Source of the DNA: Trametopsis cervina | Taxonomy: Eukaryota; Basidiomycota; Agaricomycetes; Polyporales; Irpicaceae | Reading direction: 5' to 3' | Length of the DNA: 64,000 bases | Assembly (NCBI GenBank): GCA_022385755.1 | Contig: MU278374.1 | Location: forward strand, 294,546-358,545 | Shown here: in pieces, positions 36,497 to 45,744 of the stretch | How the letters are laid out: the number at the start of each line of letters is the position of its first letter | How positions within the stretch are numbered: position 1 is the stretch's first letter | The notes under the pieces: generated by a model | Told to the model about the DNA's origin: nothing | Seen by the model: only the letters and a program-made list of their open reading frames with translations | Databases searched by the model: none | Translations under genes and position numbers: made by a program

Positions 36497-37066
36497 GGTT
36501 AGCTGAAGTCGTCTCGCTGTCGTTCTGTTATCGTTTTTCGTTGTCGTTTGCCTTTCTCATCGTTCGTTCGTACTGTTTTCATTCGTTCTCTCTTTGCATC
36601 TCCCACTCGTTTTACTGTCTCTCATTTGGAACTCTTGGTCTATTATAAGCGGTTTGTCCCTCAGGTTTTCTCTGTCGTACACTCGCAAAGGATTCATCGG
36701 CCTCCCTGGATGGACCTGCATCTTTTCGACGTCCATATACCTCCCTCTTAACTTTTCGTCGACGGTCGTCGTGTATTGTCCTTGTACCAGTATTAAGTAT
36801 CAAGTAGTTCGTATAGTGAATATTGACAGTAGTTTGAAGCCCAACCTGGGCATCTTGTTCAATACGGATAATAATTCTGCTTGCATTGGCATTTATGTGC
36901 CTTGTGCTGTCAAAGTCTTCCGGCTGACGGTCCAACGCGCGCCCGAGTGACGACGGTTCCGGGTCCGAGGGGTGCGGATGTTTATTGCAGTGCTCTGATA
37001 GTCCGGCAGTGGCTCCAGCGTTTGGTCGGTGGCGACCGCTTCCTCGCTCGACGCTCACTGCTCATC
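36497..37066. other. Intergenic region upstream of the TPR gene
   Basis: This stretch holds the 3' region of the coiled-coil gene, with a T-rich CGTT(C/T)-repeat stretch near 36500-36610, and the promoter of the TPR gene. No coding exon is recognised. Confidence 0.5.
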
Positions 37067-39649
37067 ATGTCGACGAAATATCCTCTGCCAGCTTGGATCC
37101 AGGAACCTCCTATTCCAGCAGGCCCCTACACACAGCAGAAGGCGTTGGAGGATATTGATGGGATTTCATATGCGCTTCATTTGTTCTTGGCCTCGCACAT
37201 GATCGAGTCTGAGGAGTATTGCCACAAGAGCGATGTGAAGAAGTGCGTACGAAGATACCTTGGGAATCCTTACTTATGGAGTCTTAGAGAGCGCCTCTAC
37301 TTTGCTACGGGCTATGGGCTGATACAATGCGTTAAGGGATTGATGTCATTTGAAGATGAGGTGCGAGCCCCCGGAATGACCTAAGGTGCTTGGCTTGATA
37401 ATCGTGTTATACAGGACCTCCTATCTGCTATCTCGAGTATCAAGCACGGTAATGCAGTCGCGCAGCAACATCGTAAACGTAGCGCTGCGTTGCCTACTCG
37501 CCTGGTTGGCATGGTCATAGGATCTTTCAATACATCGGGCGTCGGGTTTGTGAAGTCAATGACCAATGTTGAGAGGCACGCTGAGCTGGTGTACGCCGAG
37601 TCGCTGTTTGAGAAGGTACGTCCAAACTTCAGGATGGCCTTCATCTTAGTAACAGGCCATCACAGGCTCTGGTTGGCATAGCATATTCGGGAGATTGGCT
37701 GGCTTTCATTAAAGAAGCGTGAGTAGCATACTTGGAGGCGAAAACCTGATGCCAAACTCTTTTGTAGCCTCAATATGCGGACAGCAGTTAACATTTATCG
37801 TCAACTAGGCAAGTTCCTCGAAGAGTCCGATGCAGCCGCTCAAGCCGCTGGCAAAGGACCAGAGGATAAGGACATTGATGCCCACCTCCGCTCGGGCATT
37901 TACCTTGGCTTGGGGATGTCGCATTTGATTTTATCCATGCTCCCATCGAGGCTACTTACGTTGATCGAGCTGTTTGGATATAAGGGCGATCGCCATACTG
38001 GCTTGCAAATGCTATACAGAGCTGGCGGATGGTCCACTGAGTCTGACCAGCCTTCTGTTCCCTACGGTATGAGCATTCTTACTTTATGATGCGCATCCGA
38101 GGCTTAGATCAACCACAGAACGGGAGGGCGTTCGCCGAACAATATGTGACATGGCGTTAATCATCTTCCATCTCGTCTTTTCCGCTTTTACCTTCGAAGG
38201 CGTAGATATGAGTATGGCTGAGAAGATTATCAACTATAATATAGCCCGCTACCCCAATGGTATGTCCAGCACAGACCATTCTAGACATATCTCACTCTGT
38301 GTTATAGGCGTATTTTTCCTCTTCGGGCAGGGACGCCTGAAACTCTGTCGAGGCCAGCCCGCAGAAGCTTTGCAATACTACCAGCAAGCAATGGAGGTAC
38401 AGAATCAATACCGAAACCTCCACCATGTCTCGTTCTGGGAAATGGCGGTTTCAAATTTGGCACTTTGGGATATCCCAGCTTCTCTGAAGTGCTGGCGACA
38501 GTTGCATGCTGAAGCGACCGTGCGTGTCCCTGATTTGTTGCACGAGTCAACCTAATATGCTATGCAGTGGTCGAAAGCAACATATGCATACGGTATGGCC
38601 GTGTGTTTGCTGGAAGTAGGCGGCGAGAAGGGCGTGGAGGAAGCGAGTGAGCTTCTCCGCAAGGTACCTGACCTACGGCAGCGTATTGCTGGCAAATCAT
38701 TACCACTAGAGGTTTGACTACTCACCATATGCTCGCTTTTTCACTAAACATCGACTCACATTGCAGAAATTTGTCGCTCGTAAAGCGCGCAAGTTCGAAG
38801 AACAGGGAAACCGACTATGCCTCCCCACGTTGGAATTCGGCTACAATTTCTTGGGTATCGCGCACGCTCCTCAGGAAGTCGTAGAGACAAAGATGTTGCC
38901 TCAGGTAAAGGCTGCCCTTGAGGTCCTCGACCGGCATAAGGACGATCCTTCGAAATATGGGAATGGGAAAGGTTACTGGGATGATTTGTGTCTTACCCGT
39001 TTCTTGGAAGGTATCTGTCTCCGATATATTGCATATCCGGTTAGTCTTTTCGATGAGCTATGCTCGCGGGTAGCTGTTCCGATGTTCATCGTACTATTTT
39101 AGGATCCTGATGCTGTTGCAAGTGTAACGGAGAAATCGGCTCTAGAGCGCGAAGCCGCAGAGACTGGAGCCTTAGCTGCATTCGAAACAGTACTGCAGAA
39201 TTCCGCACAGATTCAGTATGATCATTATCTCCTATACTACACTCGTGAGTTGCTCTGGTGACCTAGCGAATGGCTATGCTGACTATACCTCAGACTACGA
39301 GTTGGGCCGTTTGAAAGCTTGTAAAGGTGACGTGGAAGAAGCCAAGAAACATCTTGAGCTTATCATGTCCGGTAAGTCAGTTATGGTTTTGACTTGATAT
39401 TTTTTCTAATATACCGGACAGGCAAAGCCTTAGAAGTCGCTCCAGCATCGCGCAAGGTAGGTACAAAACTATATCTCAACGTATGCGCTACTGATATTCC
39501 GGAAAACGCGTAGGGGAAGTACAGCATGGAAGTGAGTGATTTATCAGAACACCGTTGAACCCGTTGCTCATTGCACACCGTCTAAGAATAACCTACATGT
39601 CAAGACCCATGCTGCCCTCGAGGCGTTGGCGAACAACCGTCGCCTTTGA
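37067..39649 (+). CDS. Iml2/TTC39-family TPR protein
   Basis: Fourteen exons (37067-37242, 37288-37360, 37415-37615, 37666-37718, 37768-38066, 38119-38259, 38308-38519, 38568-38711, 38767-39039, 39103-39244, 39294-39371, 39422-39456, 39514-39531, 39587-39649) give 635 residues. The sequence is all-helical with tetratricopeptide-like pairs. It shows the family's internal blocks: R-L-Y-F-A-T-G-Y-G-L-I-Q, I-Y-L-G-L-G-M-S-H-L-I-L-S-M-L-P, L-L-T-L-I-E-L-F-G-Y-K-G-D-R, F-G-Q-G-R-L-K-L-C-R-G and L-L-Y-Y-T-H-Y-E-L-G-R-L. These match the Iml2/TPR_39 group. Yeast Iml2 is linked to protein aggregate and lipid-droplet handling; the function here is inferred only from family. The 18-nt exon at 39514-39531 is notable. 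There is no membrane segment. Confidence 0.9.
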
Positions 39650-40458
39650 TATACCGCCCGGTTTTGTCATAGAGACTATTCACTCTCATCGACGATTGGA
39701 CAGATAACTCGTATTTTATCGATCTGAACCACCTATTCTTGAGTCTTGATTTATATGTTGTTGTGTATTTCCTGATGCAGACATGCGCGCTGCCCACTGC
39801 AGATTTGATGCATGAATAAACGAGTCGCAGAGCTATTTCTCGCGAGAGGTGATGCGTTGAAGCTACTGAAACGCAGTTCGATGGCATGCCAACAGCGCAA
39901 GCACGCTGGAGAGCTTGCCATACAGTACAGAAAACTAGCCTAGAGTGTACTCAACACCGAACACACCGGATGGGCTGGACTCGTGCAGTGCGGTCCATCT
40001 ACCCGTACTGTCCTGTTTCAGGCCTGACACACGTTACCGTTATTGTCCGCGCTGACCGTGATCTAAGTTTCAGCAGGTTTCGCAATTAAGGCACCTACTC
40101 TTAACTCGATGAAATCATATGCTCTTTGATGGTAGCTCTGTTGGGATCACTTGGAGTGCGTAGAACTTACATGACCGAAGCGGTGCTCCTTGAGCTCGCC
40201 CGCAGAATAAAATCAGAAGGAGTATGATGTGTTTTCCTTAGCTCCCCGCTCCCCGCTCTTTTTCTTTCTACCCACTTTTCATTTCACTTGAAGGCACTGG
40301 TCTGGTAAGTATACTGTACCTTCCTGATGAGACTTTCACTAATCTGTTCTTTTCTTGTAGCCCGATTGTTTTACTTGTCACTTTTTACAGCATTCGACTT
40401 CTCGATATATTTTGATACATCCACGATATCTACACCTGACATTCATATAATTCTCAAC
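39650..40458. other. Intergenic region and 5' leader of the secreted protein gene
   Basis: No coding exon is recognised. A strongly pyrimidine-rich stretch at 40229-40285 precedes a likely 5' UTR intron (40315-40360) and then the ATG at 40459. Confidence 0.5.
40315..40360 (+). other. Probable 5' UTR intron of the secreted protein gene
   Basis: A GTAAGT donor, a CTAAT branch-like sequence and a TTCTTGTAG acceptor enclose 46 nt upstream of the ATG at 40459. The length and signals match the coding introns in the window. The downstream leader has an upstream ATG at 40327, inside this intron, which splicing would remove. Confidence 0.55.
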
Positions 40459-41316
40459 ATGGTTTCTTCCAAGTTTGTCTCCGCCATCGTCATCGCAGCC
40501 GTTGCGTCCTCTGCCGTTGCATACTCCGGGTATGTTCACCGGTTTGAAAAACCAGCGGAGGAAGCTCATTATGATATTCCTGACAGTGATTCCCATGCCC
40601 GCCGCGAACTTGCCGCGCGAGATGTCCTTAACGTCGTCGAACTGCTCGCCCGTGCACAGGCGTATGTGTATCACATTAAGTTTATGTCAGATATGAAAAC
40701 TCATGATCGGTGTATAGTCCAGCTCGTAGTGCCCAGCATTTGCAGGGTGGTCGCCCCCATCGTGTTGGAAAGCATGGTGCCGGTCGTAAAGCCCATGGAG
40801 GAAAGCTGCGTCAGGGAGGCAAGCATGCCAAACAGGGCGGAAAGCGTGACGATATTCTCGATCTGTTCGTTCGCGCGAACGCTGCTAGGTAATTATAACG
40901 TCTTATCTCATCTGAGTATATGCTTACCTAAGTGACCCTCCCTACGTAGTGACATGCACGCTCAGCCTACGCCCACGCCTATAGTCCAGAAAGGCCCACA
41001 GAGGCAGGGCGGGAAGGGCTCGCACAAGTTTAGCGGCAAGGGCGCTCACCATGGAGCTGGAAAGGGAGGCCACGGGCACAAGTTCAGCGGCAAGCATGGT
41101 CATGTTGGCAACAAGCACGCCGGTGGTAAGCATAGCAAGAAGCCACAGGGTGGTAAGGCTATGCACCAAAGCAAGGGCGCGCAGCAAGCAAAGATGGCTC
41201 AGCACGGCAAGGGTGTTCAGCCAGCCAAGGGCGCTCAGCAAAACAAGAATGAACACCATGCCCGTGAGCTCCTGGAGCATATCTTGGCTCGCTCTATCTT
41301 GAACGCACTGGATTGA
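40459..41316 (+). CDS. Secreted Gly/Lys/His-rich protein with repeated exon modules
   Basis: Three exons (40459-40661, 40718-40888, 40950-41316) give 246 residues. A signal peptide is clear (M-V-S-S-K-F-V-S-A-I-V-I-A-A-V-A-S-S-A-V-A, cleavage after about residue 21). The mature chain is rich in Gly, Lys, His and Gln (G-G-K-H, F-S-G-K, K-G-A-Q-Q blocks) and strongly basic. Each exon ends in a similar short amphipathic helix: D-V-L-N-V-V-E-L-L-A-R-A-Q, D-D-I-L-D-L-F-V-R-A-N-A-A and R-E-L-L-E-H-I-L-A-R-S-I-L. Both introns are phase 2 just after the helix. Dibasic sites (A-R-R-E, G-K-R-D) could be cut by Kex2. No known domain is present. Possible roles are cell-wall binding, metal binding through His, or antimicrobial action, all unproven. 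Confidence 0.75.
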
Positions 41317-41574
41317 ACGGTCGAAGGAAACATCTTGATGATCGATATTCGAGTATAGCTGTAAATGTACGGTCATCACTGCATATGGAAATGTACTTGT
41401 AAGAAAGAGAGCGATTTAATGTGGTCTTGGGGGCCCAAAATTCCATGTGACTGCGTGAAATACACACAAGCGTCAGGCAATACAGGTATATTACATTGTC
41501 CTTCAAAGTTGCCTAAGTCAAGTCAGTGAGTAGCTGCGTATGGTAGAACACGATCGTATATACAGTGGTATGGA

Positions 41575-42303
41575 TTAAGGGGAATATGAGACGAGTGTAG
41601 TACCAATAGCATATTCACAATCTGGAGCCCCATTTTCCGCAGCATAGGCCTGGAATAGGCCATGGGAACGAGGTGCTTGATGAGGGAGAAGGATCACTGT
41701 AGATAACTGAGCGGCGGTCTCGGCAGCAGGTGCGGGGGCACGCTCGGCGGCCTTCATCTGGGCAGTTGCCGTAGGGTGGCGGCGAAATCCTGTAAACCTG
41801 CATACTGGCTAAGTGATACTTCGGACGTTCGGGTCAGAGGCGTGCTCACATATGTGTCGTACGCGATGACGGTGGTTCTGCTTGTGTCTTGGATTCAAGC
41901 GGCCCGGAAACAGAGAGTGATAAGGGCTATGACAATGTGACGATGATGGTAAGACACCTGCAAGTGTATAAACTACCGCTTGAGTACACATACTATTAGA
42001 GTATCCCATTGTCCCCAGGGCGCCTTCTCTCCAGCTTCTTCACCCTGACCGGCCAAAATGTAAGCATCCCACAGCTTGGGAACAACGACTGGCAGGCTGG
42101 GTGAGCGTGCTAGCGTAGTGCTTGCCACGAGTCTTGCATGTCTTGAACGAGAAATAGTTAGGATGAAGCCAAAGATGACTGAACCGAGGAGGCCAAGCCA
42201 GAAGAACGAGCTGGTAGTGCGAAGCCGAAGAAAAGTTGCGGTCAGACGTCGGCGATTCCGCAAGGAGATACTAATGTGCATGCTCTCACCTCGTGTCAAC
42301 CAT
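41575..42303 (-). CDS. Small single-pass membrane protein
   Basis: Four minus-strand exons (42290-42303, 41994-42210, 41850-41926, 41575-41797) give 176 residues. The first coding exon is only 14 nt (M-V-D-T plus two bases). One membrane helix follows at once (S-F-F-W-L-G-L-L-G-S-V-I-F-G-F-I-L-T-I, residues about 5-25). The rest is cytosolic or lumenal, with P-K-L-W-D-A-Y-I and a C-terminal Q-L-S-T-V-I-L-L-P-H-Q followed by C-E-Y-A-I-G-T-T-L-V. I recall similar short proteins, with a membrane helix, P-K-(L/M)-(W/Y)-D, and a V-I-(L/A)-(L/M)-P motif, in agaricomycetes without a known role. The model was built from splice consistency across four exons. The gene is divergent from RPN9. Confidence 0.7.
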
Positions 42304-42753
42304 TACGAAAGATCTGCGACGAAGTCCATGCGTTGTCTACTCTGCGGTACGGTGTTGCGCCCTTTCAAAAAGACTGAACACAACGACGACGCGGGGAAGG
42401 AGCGAAAGAGCTTAGCCTTGCAAAGAGCTGGTTGGTACCTGTGAGTGAGGTCATGTGAACCGTCGGATAAGCGTGTGTTCAGGTTTCCGAAATAAGTCCC
42501 GGCTGTGTAGCCCCTCGCATGGGTTTCAATCCGCAGCAACATGAACAAGCAGAGCACGCAGCGCAGCAGTAGGCGTGTGGAATTGTGCGGAGGGTATTTC
42601 GTTGGAGGCGCATCAAAGTTTGCTCCGACGTTTCCATATGTGGTAATTGCGCTTCGTACCAAATACACGTCAATAAAGCATACGCGTCGCGTCGCATACT
42701 TACGGACAAGACCTGATCAGTCCGTTCGTATACCTACATTCTCCTCAGCAAAC
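42304..42753. promoter_or_regulatory. Divergent promoter region of membrane protein and RPN9 genes
   Basis: This 450-bp gap lies between two outward-facing start codons. It must hold both promoters. I see no perfect proteasome-associated control element (GGTGGCAAA) and no clear TATA box. Open frames here look fortuitous. Confidence 0.5.
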
Positions 42754-44208
42754 ATGGCGTCCATGTTGATTGACACAACATCAACCCAGGCAGCTACGAA
42801 CACGCCCAAGCTTGATGTTGACGAGTATCTAACATCTGCGCTGAGTGCAACCCCTCAAGAACTCCATCCGTTCTTCATTGCCTTCAAAGACCTGCACTCT
42901 CGGAAGTAAGTAGCCATACATATGTCCAACTTCTTGAATCTTATAGTCTTTACTACCAGACTATGGTACCAGATCACTCAGAAGCTGTCGGAGTTCTTCG
43001 ATCATCCGCTATCCCATCCGTACCGCGTAGATGTCTTCGACCGCTTTGTCCGAGATTTTGAGACGAAGCTCAACCAGCTGAGGTTAGTTGAGATGGGAGT
43101 GAAAGTAGCAAGGGAACATGATAGTGGGTCGTTTTGGTGAAATAAGCAGTATATGCCTCTGACCGTGCGCAGACCCTACCTTCCACCTTAAGTTCCTAAA
43201 GGCACTGCTTGACCGTATACCGACACAGAAAGCGCAGGACGCACATGTCCTCCTACTTGCCAACATTGCACACGCTAGGCTTCTCTATGGGGATCAGGAA
43301 GGAGCGAAAAACGATATGGATGCCGCTTGGGTCATCCTGGATGGCCTCCCGTCAGTTGAGAATCGCGTCCGTGCCGACTACTACAAGGTGGCGGCCGACT
43401 ATTACAAGGTTGGTGCGTACGTGCTTGACGCGAGTTTCTCTGGGAGCTTACGCCCTTACAGGCCAGAGCGGAGTATACACCATACTATCGCAATTCCTTG
43501 CTCTACCTCGCATGTATAGAAGTTTCGGATATCGAGACGGGGGAAAAGGTGATGCGGGCACATGACCTCAGTGTGTCGGCGTTCTTGGGCGATGCTATCT
43601 ACAACTTCGGCGAGCTGCTCATGCATCCAATATTGGAAGCACTCAACGGCACAGAACATGAATGGCTCAAAAGGTTGCTATTCACCTTCAACGAAGGCAA
43701 TATTGGCAAGTTTGAAGCACTGGCGCCTATGTTGCCACGGATAGTGAGCACTGCTGTTTACTGCTACACTGCATACGGCTTATTCTTGAACCCCTTACTA
43801 GCCCATACTCCAAGAGAATTACCCTTTCCTCAGGCAAAAGATTTGTCTGATGGCGCTTATCGAGTCGGTGTTCAAGAGGAGTGCGTATAACCGAACGATG
43901 ACGTTCCAGACGATTGCAGAGGAGACTCGGCTACCGCTGCACGAAGTCGAACATCTGGTCATGAAAGCACTGAGGTGTGTCAACTTGTGTTGCTTGAATA
44001 TCCATATCGCTGATCGTACTTGTGCAGTCTGAAGCTGATACGCGGCTCCCTGGATCAAGTCGACCAAAAGGCTGAGATAACCTGGGTACAACCTCGTGTG
44101 TTGTCTACAGAACAGATTGGACAATTGGCAGATCGGCTTGCCGTCTGGGGATCGAAACTGCACAAAGTCGAAGAACGAGTAGCTCCGGAAGTTGTAGTAA
44201 ATGCTTGA
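42754..44208 (+). CDS. RPN9: 26S proteasome lid subunit Rpn9 (PSMD13)
   Basis: Six exons (42754-42905, 42960-43123, 43173-43408, 43462-43743, 43802-43974, 44028-44208) give 395 residues, the normal Rpn9 length. The N-terminal half is helical repeats (F-D-H-P-L-S, A-D-Y-Y-K-V-A-A-D-Y-Y-K). The C-terminal half is a PCI domain with L-L-F-T-F-N-E-G-N-I-G-K-F, E-N-Y-P-F-L-R-Q-K-I-C-L-M-A-L-I-E and the winged-helix part I-A-E-E-T-R-L-P-L-H-E-V-E-H-L-V-M-K-A-L-S-L, then I-R-G-S-L-D-Q-V. The subunit is a structural part of the regulatory particle lid. The intron at 43744-43801 was placed so that the highly conserved E-N-Y-P-F-L-R-Q-K block is restored. Confidence 0.95.
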
Positions 44209-44263
44209 GGAGTGTGTACTCGGTACTGTATTTAGAAAGGACTTCAATTGTATTTTAGCACCT

Positions 44264-44304
44264 AAGGTAGACGTCACTAGGAACGGGCACCCCTTATGTA
44301 AGCA
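44264..44304 (+). repeat. Left terminal inverted repeat
   Basis: This 41-nt arm is inversely repeated at 45538-45576 with two small length differences. It starts AAGGTAGACGT and ends TTATGTAAGCA. Confidence 0.7.
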
Positions 44305-44363
44305 GACGCCCGCCGACGTCGACGTCGATAATAGCGACGGGCACAACTGTCGGAGTGGGGGAG

Positions 44364-44390
44364 TACTATGGGTGGACATGGGTTTAGCCA
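44364..44390 (+). repeat. Internal inverted repeat, left arm
   Basis: Starts TACTATGGGTGGACATGG. The reverse complement occurs at 45077-45103 with one mismatch. It sits 100 bp inside the left end, while its partner is 473 bp inside the right end. Confidence 0.7.
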
Positions 44391-45076
44391 CTTTTAGCGC
44401 CTCGTTGAATATCTTCGTCACCTCCGCACCTTTTGTCTTCAAACCGGTACTATCCGGTTTCCATGCTTCTTACCTTGCATAATATCATTTTTTCGCGATT
44501 TAAGACGAGGAGGTACGAGTTGCGGAACGTTTCCGGTAAGACGACTGAAAGTTGACCAGAGTTTAGCCAGTCTGTCACACAAAGTCACGCCGGCATGATC
44601 GCGGCAGGACTACAGCGCCCGCCTATGCGGTGCGGTGTTAGGCTTCGGGTGTGCCTTCGTCATTTGATCGGAGCTGAAATGCGCATGCAGAGGCCGATGT
44701 CATGCCGAGTCGGAATGCGATTTCTTGTCATGACAATGTAACGCTTTCTCTCCTTTCGCCCTCTACTGCGTACAATTCTCAACCGTAGGGCCTGAAACTT
44801 GGTACATGACATTACATCCATGTATTCTTCCTACCGTGACGTGCCGAGACATTTTTGTTCGCGGGATCAGGTGCAATCTTGCCATCAATGGCGAATTTAG
44901 CACGGTCAAAGGCCCTCCTCCGGAATGATTCATGTCCAGTACGTCTGTTCCCCATCCAAGCTCCATAAAAACTATATGTACATGTAGCTATATGATGTAT
45001 CTATCTACTAAAAATTGTTCTATGGCCAAAGCTGCCGTGGTTGTCGATGCCGGAGGGGTGGCTAAACACTGGTACC

Positions 45077-45103
45077 TGGCTAAAGCCATGTCCACCCATA
45101 GTA
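45077..45103 (-). repeat. Internal inverted repeat, right arm
   Basis: Reverse-complement partner of 44364-44390, 26 of 27 bases identical. The stretch just before it (45061-45076) contains a related GCTAAACACTGG, suggesting local rearrangement. Confidence 0.7.
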
Positions 45104-45537
45104 ATGAATGGGGATAAGGCGTAAGGATGTGTTCTTTGATTCCTACTGAAAGTTTGGTCGATTCTTGTTGATAGAAAATATTTATCGACCAAAAATATTT
45201 TTCGAGATAAAACGCATTCTGAGTCGTCTGGAGCCATGTTGAAAAAATCATGGCCGGGCGCCTGTTAAGCGCTAAATGGATACATGCCTTATATAGATGG
45301 CAGATCACGGACATGAGCGCGGCGTGATCCGTACAGCTGACCGGCGCTGATGGACACGGTCACCAGATGATAACAAAGGCGAGACCCCTCATCCCGGGGA
45401 TGAGAGCTTTCAGAAACACAAAAATAACGATTAAGTAGGAGTCACATATGAATGAAGTGTTGAAAGTTCTGCCCCTCTATTATGACTTAAATGTTTTTCG
45501 AACTCGCGATATTGGCCGGCGCTGAGAATAGACGCGA

Positions 45538-45576
45538 TGCTTACATAAGGGTGCCCGTTCCTAGTACGTCTACCTT
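45538..45576 (-). repeat. Right terminal inverted repeat
   Basis: Reverse complement of the left arm at 44264-44304. It ends ACGTCTACCTT on the plus strand. Confidence 0.7.
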
Positions 45577-45664
45577 CCGCCGGAATGGGGTTTGATGCGC
45601 CGTCAGTGAATTGATGCGGCTCGAGTCATATCGGGGCATCACGGCGCCCCGACTCTGAGCGGCA

Positions 45665-45671
45665 TATATAA
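45665..45671 (+). promoter_or_regulatory. TATA box of the IRC20-like gene
   Basis: TATATAA lies 74 bp upstream of the ATG at 45745 and is followed by a pyrimidine-rich leader. It sits 89 bp beyond the right end of the inverted-repeat element. Confidence 0.5.
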
Positions 45672-45744
45672 CGGCACCTCATTCCAACAGTTCAACAGGT
45701 CGCCAACTCTCACTTTCTTCTTTTCCTCGCGTCGCCGCCGTAGG

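Larger units (their letters stand above)
44264..45576. mobile_element. 1.3-kb element bounded by inverted repeats
   Basis: The ends are inverted copies of each other (44264-44304 and 45538-45576): AAGGTAGACGT, then CTAGGAACGGGCACC, then TTATGTAAGCA, differing only by small indels. A second inverted pair lies inside (44364-44390 and 45077-45103; 26 of 27 bases match). No transposase frame is visible inside, so it would be non-autonomous, like a long MITE. I could not see a target-site duplication at the ends. It fills most of the RPN9-IRC20 intergenic space, starting 56 bp after the RPN9 stop and ending 169 bp before the next ATG. Confidence 0.65.
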
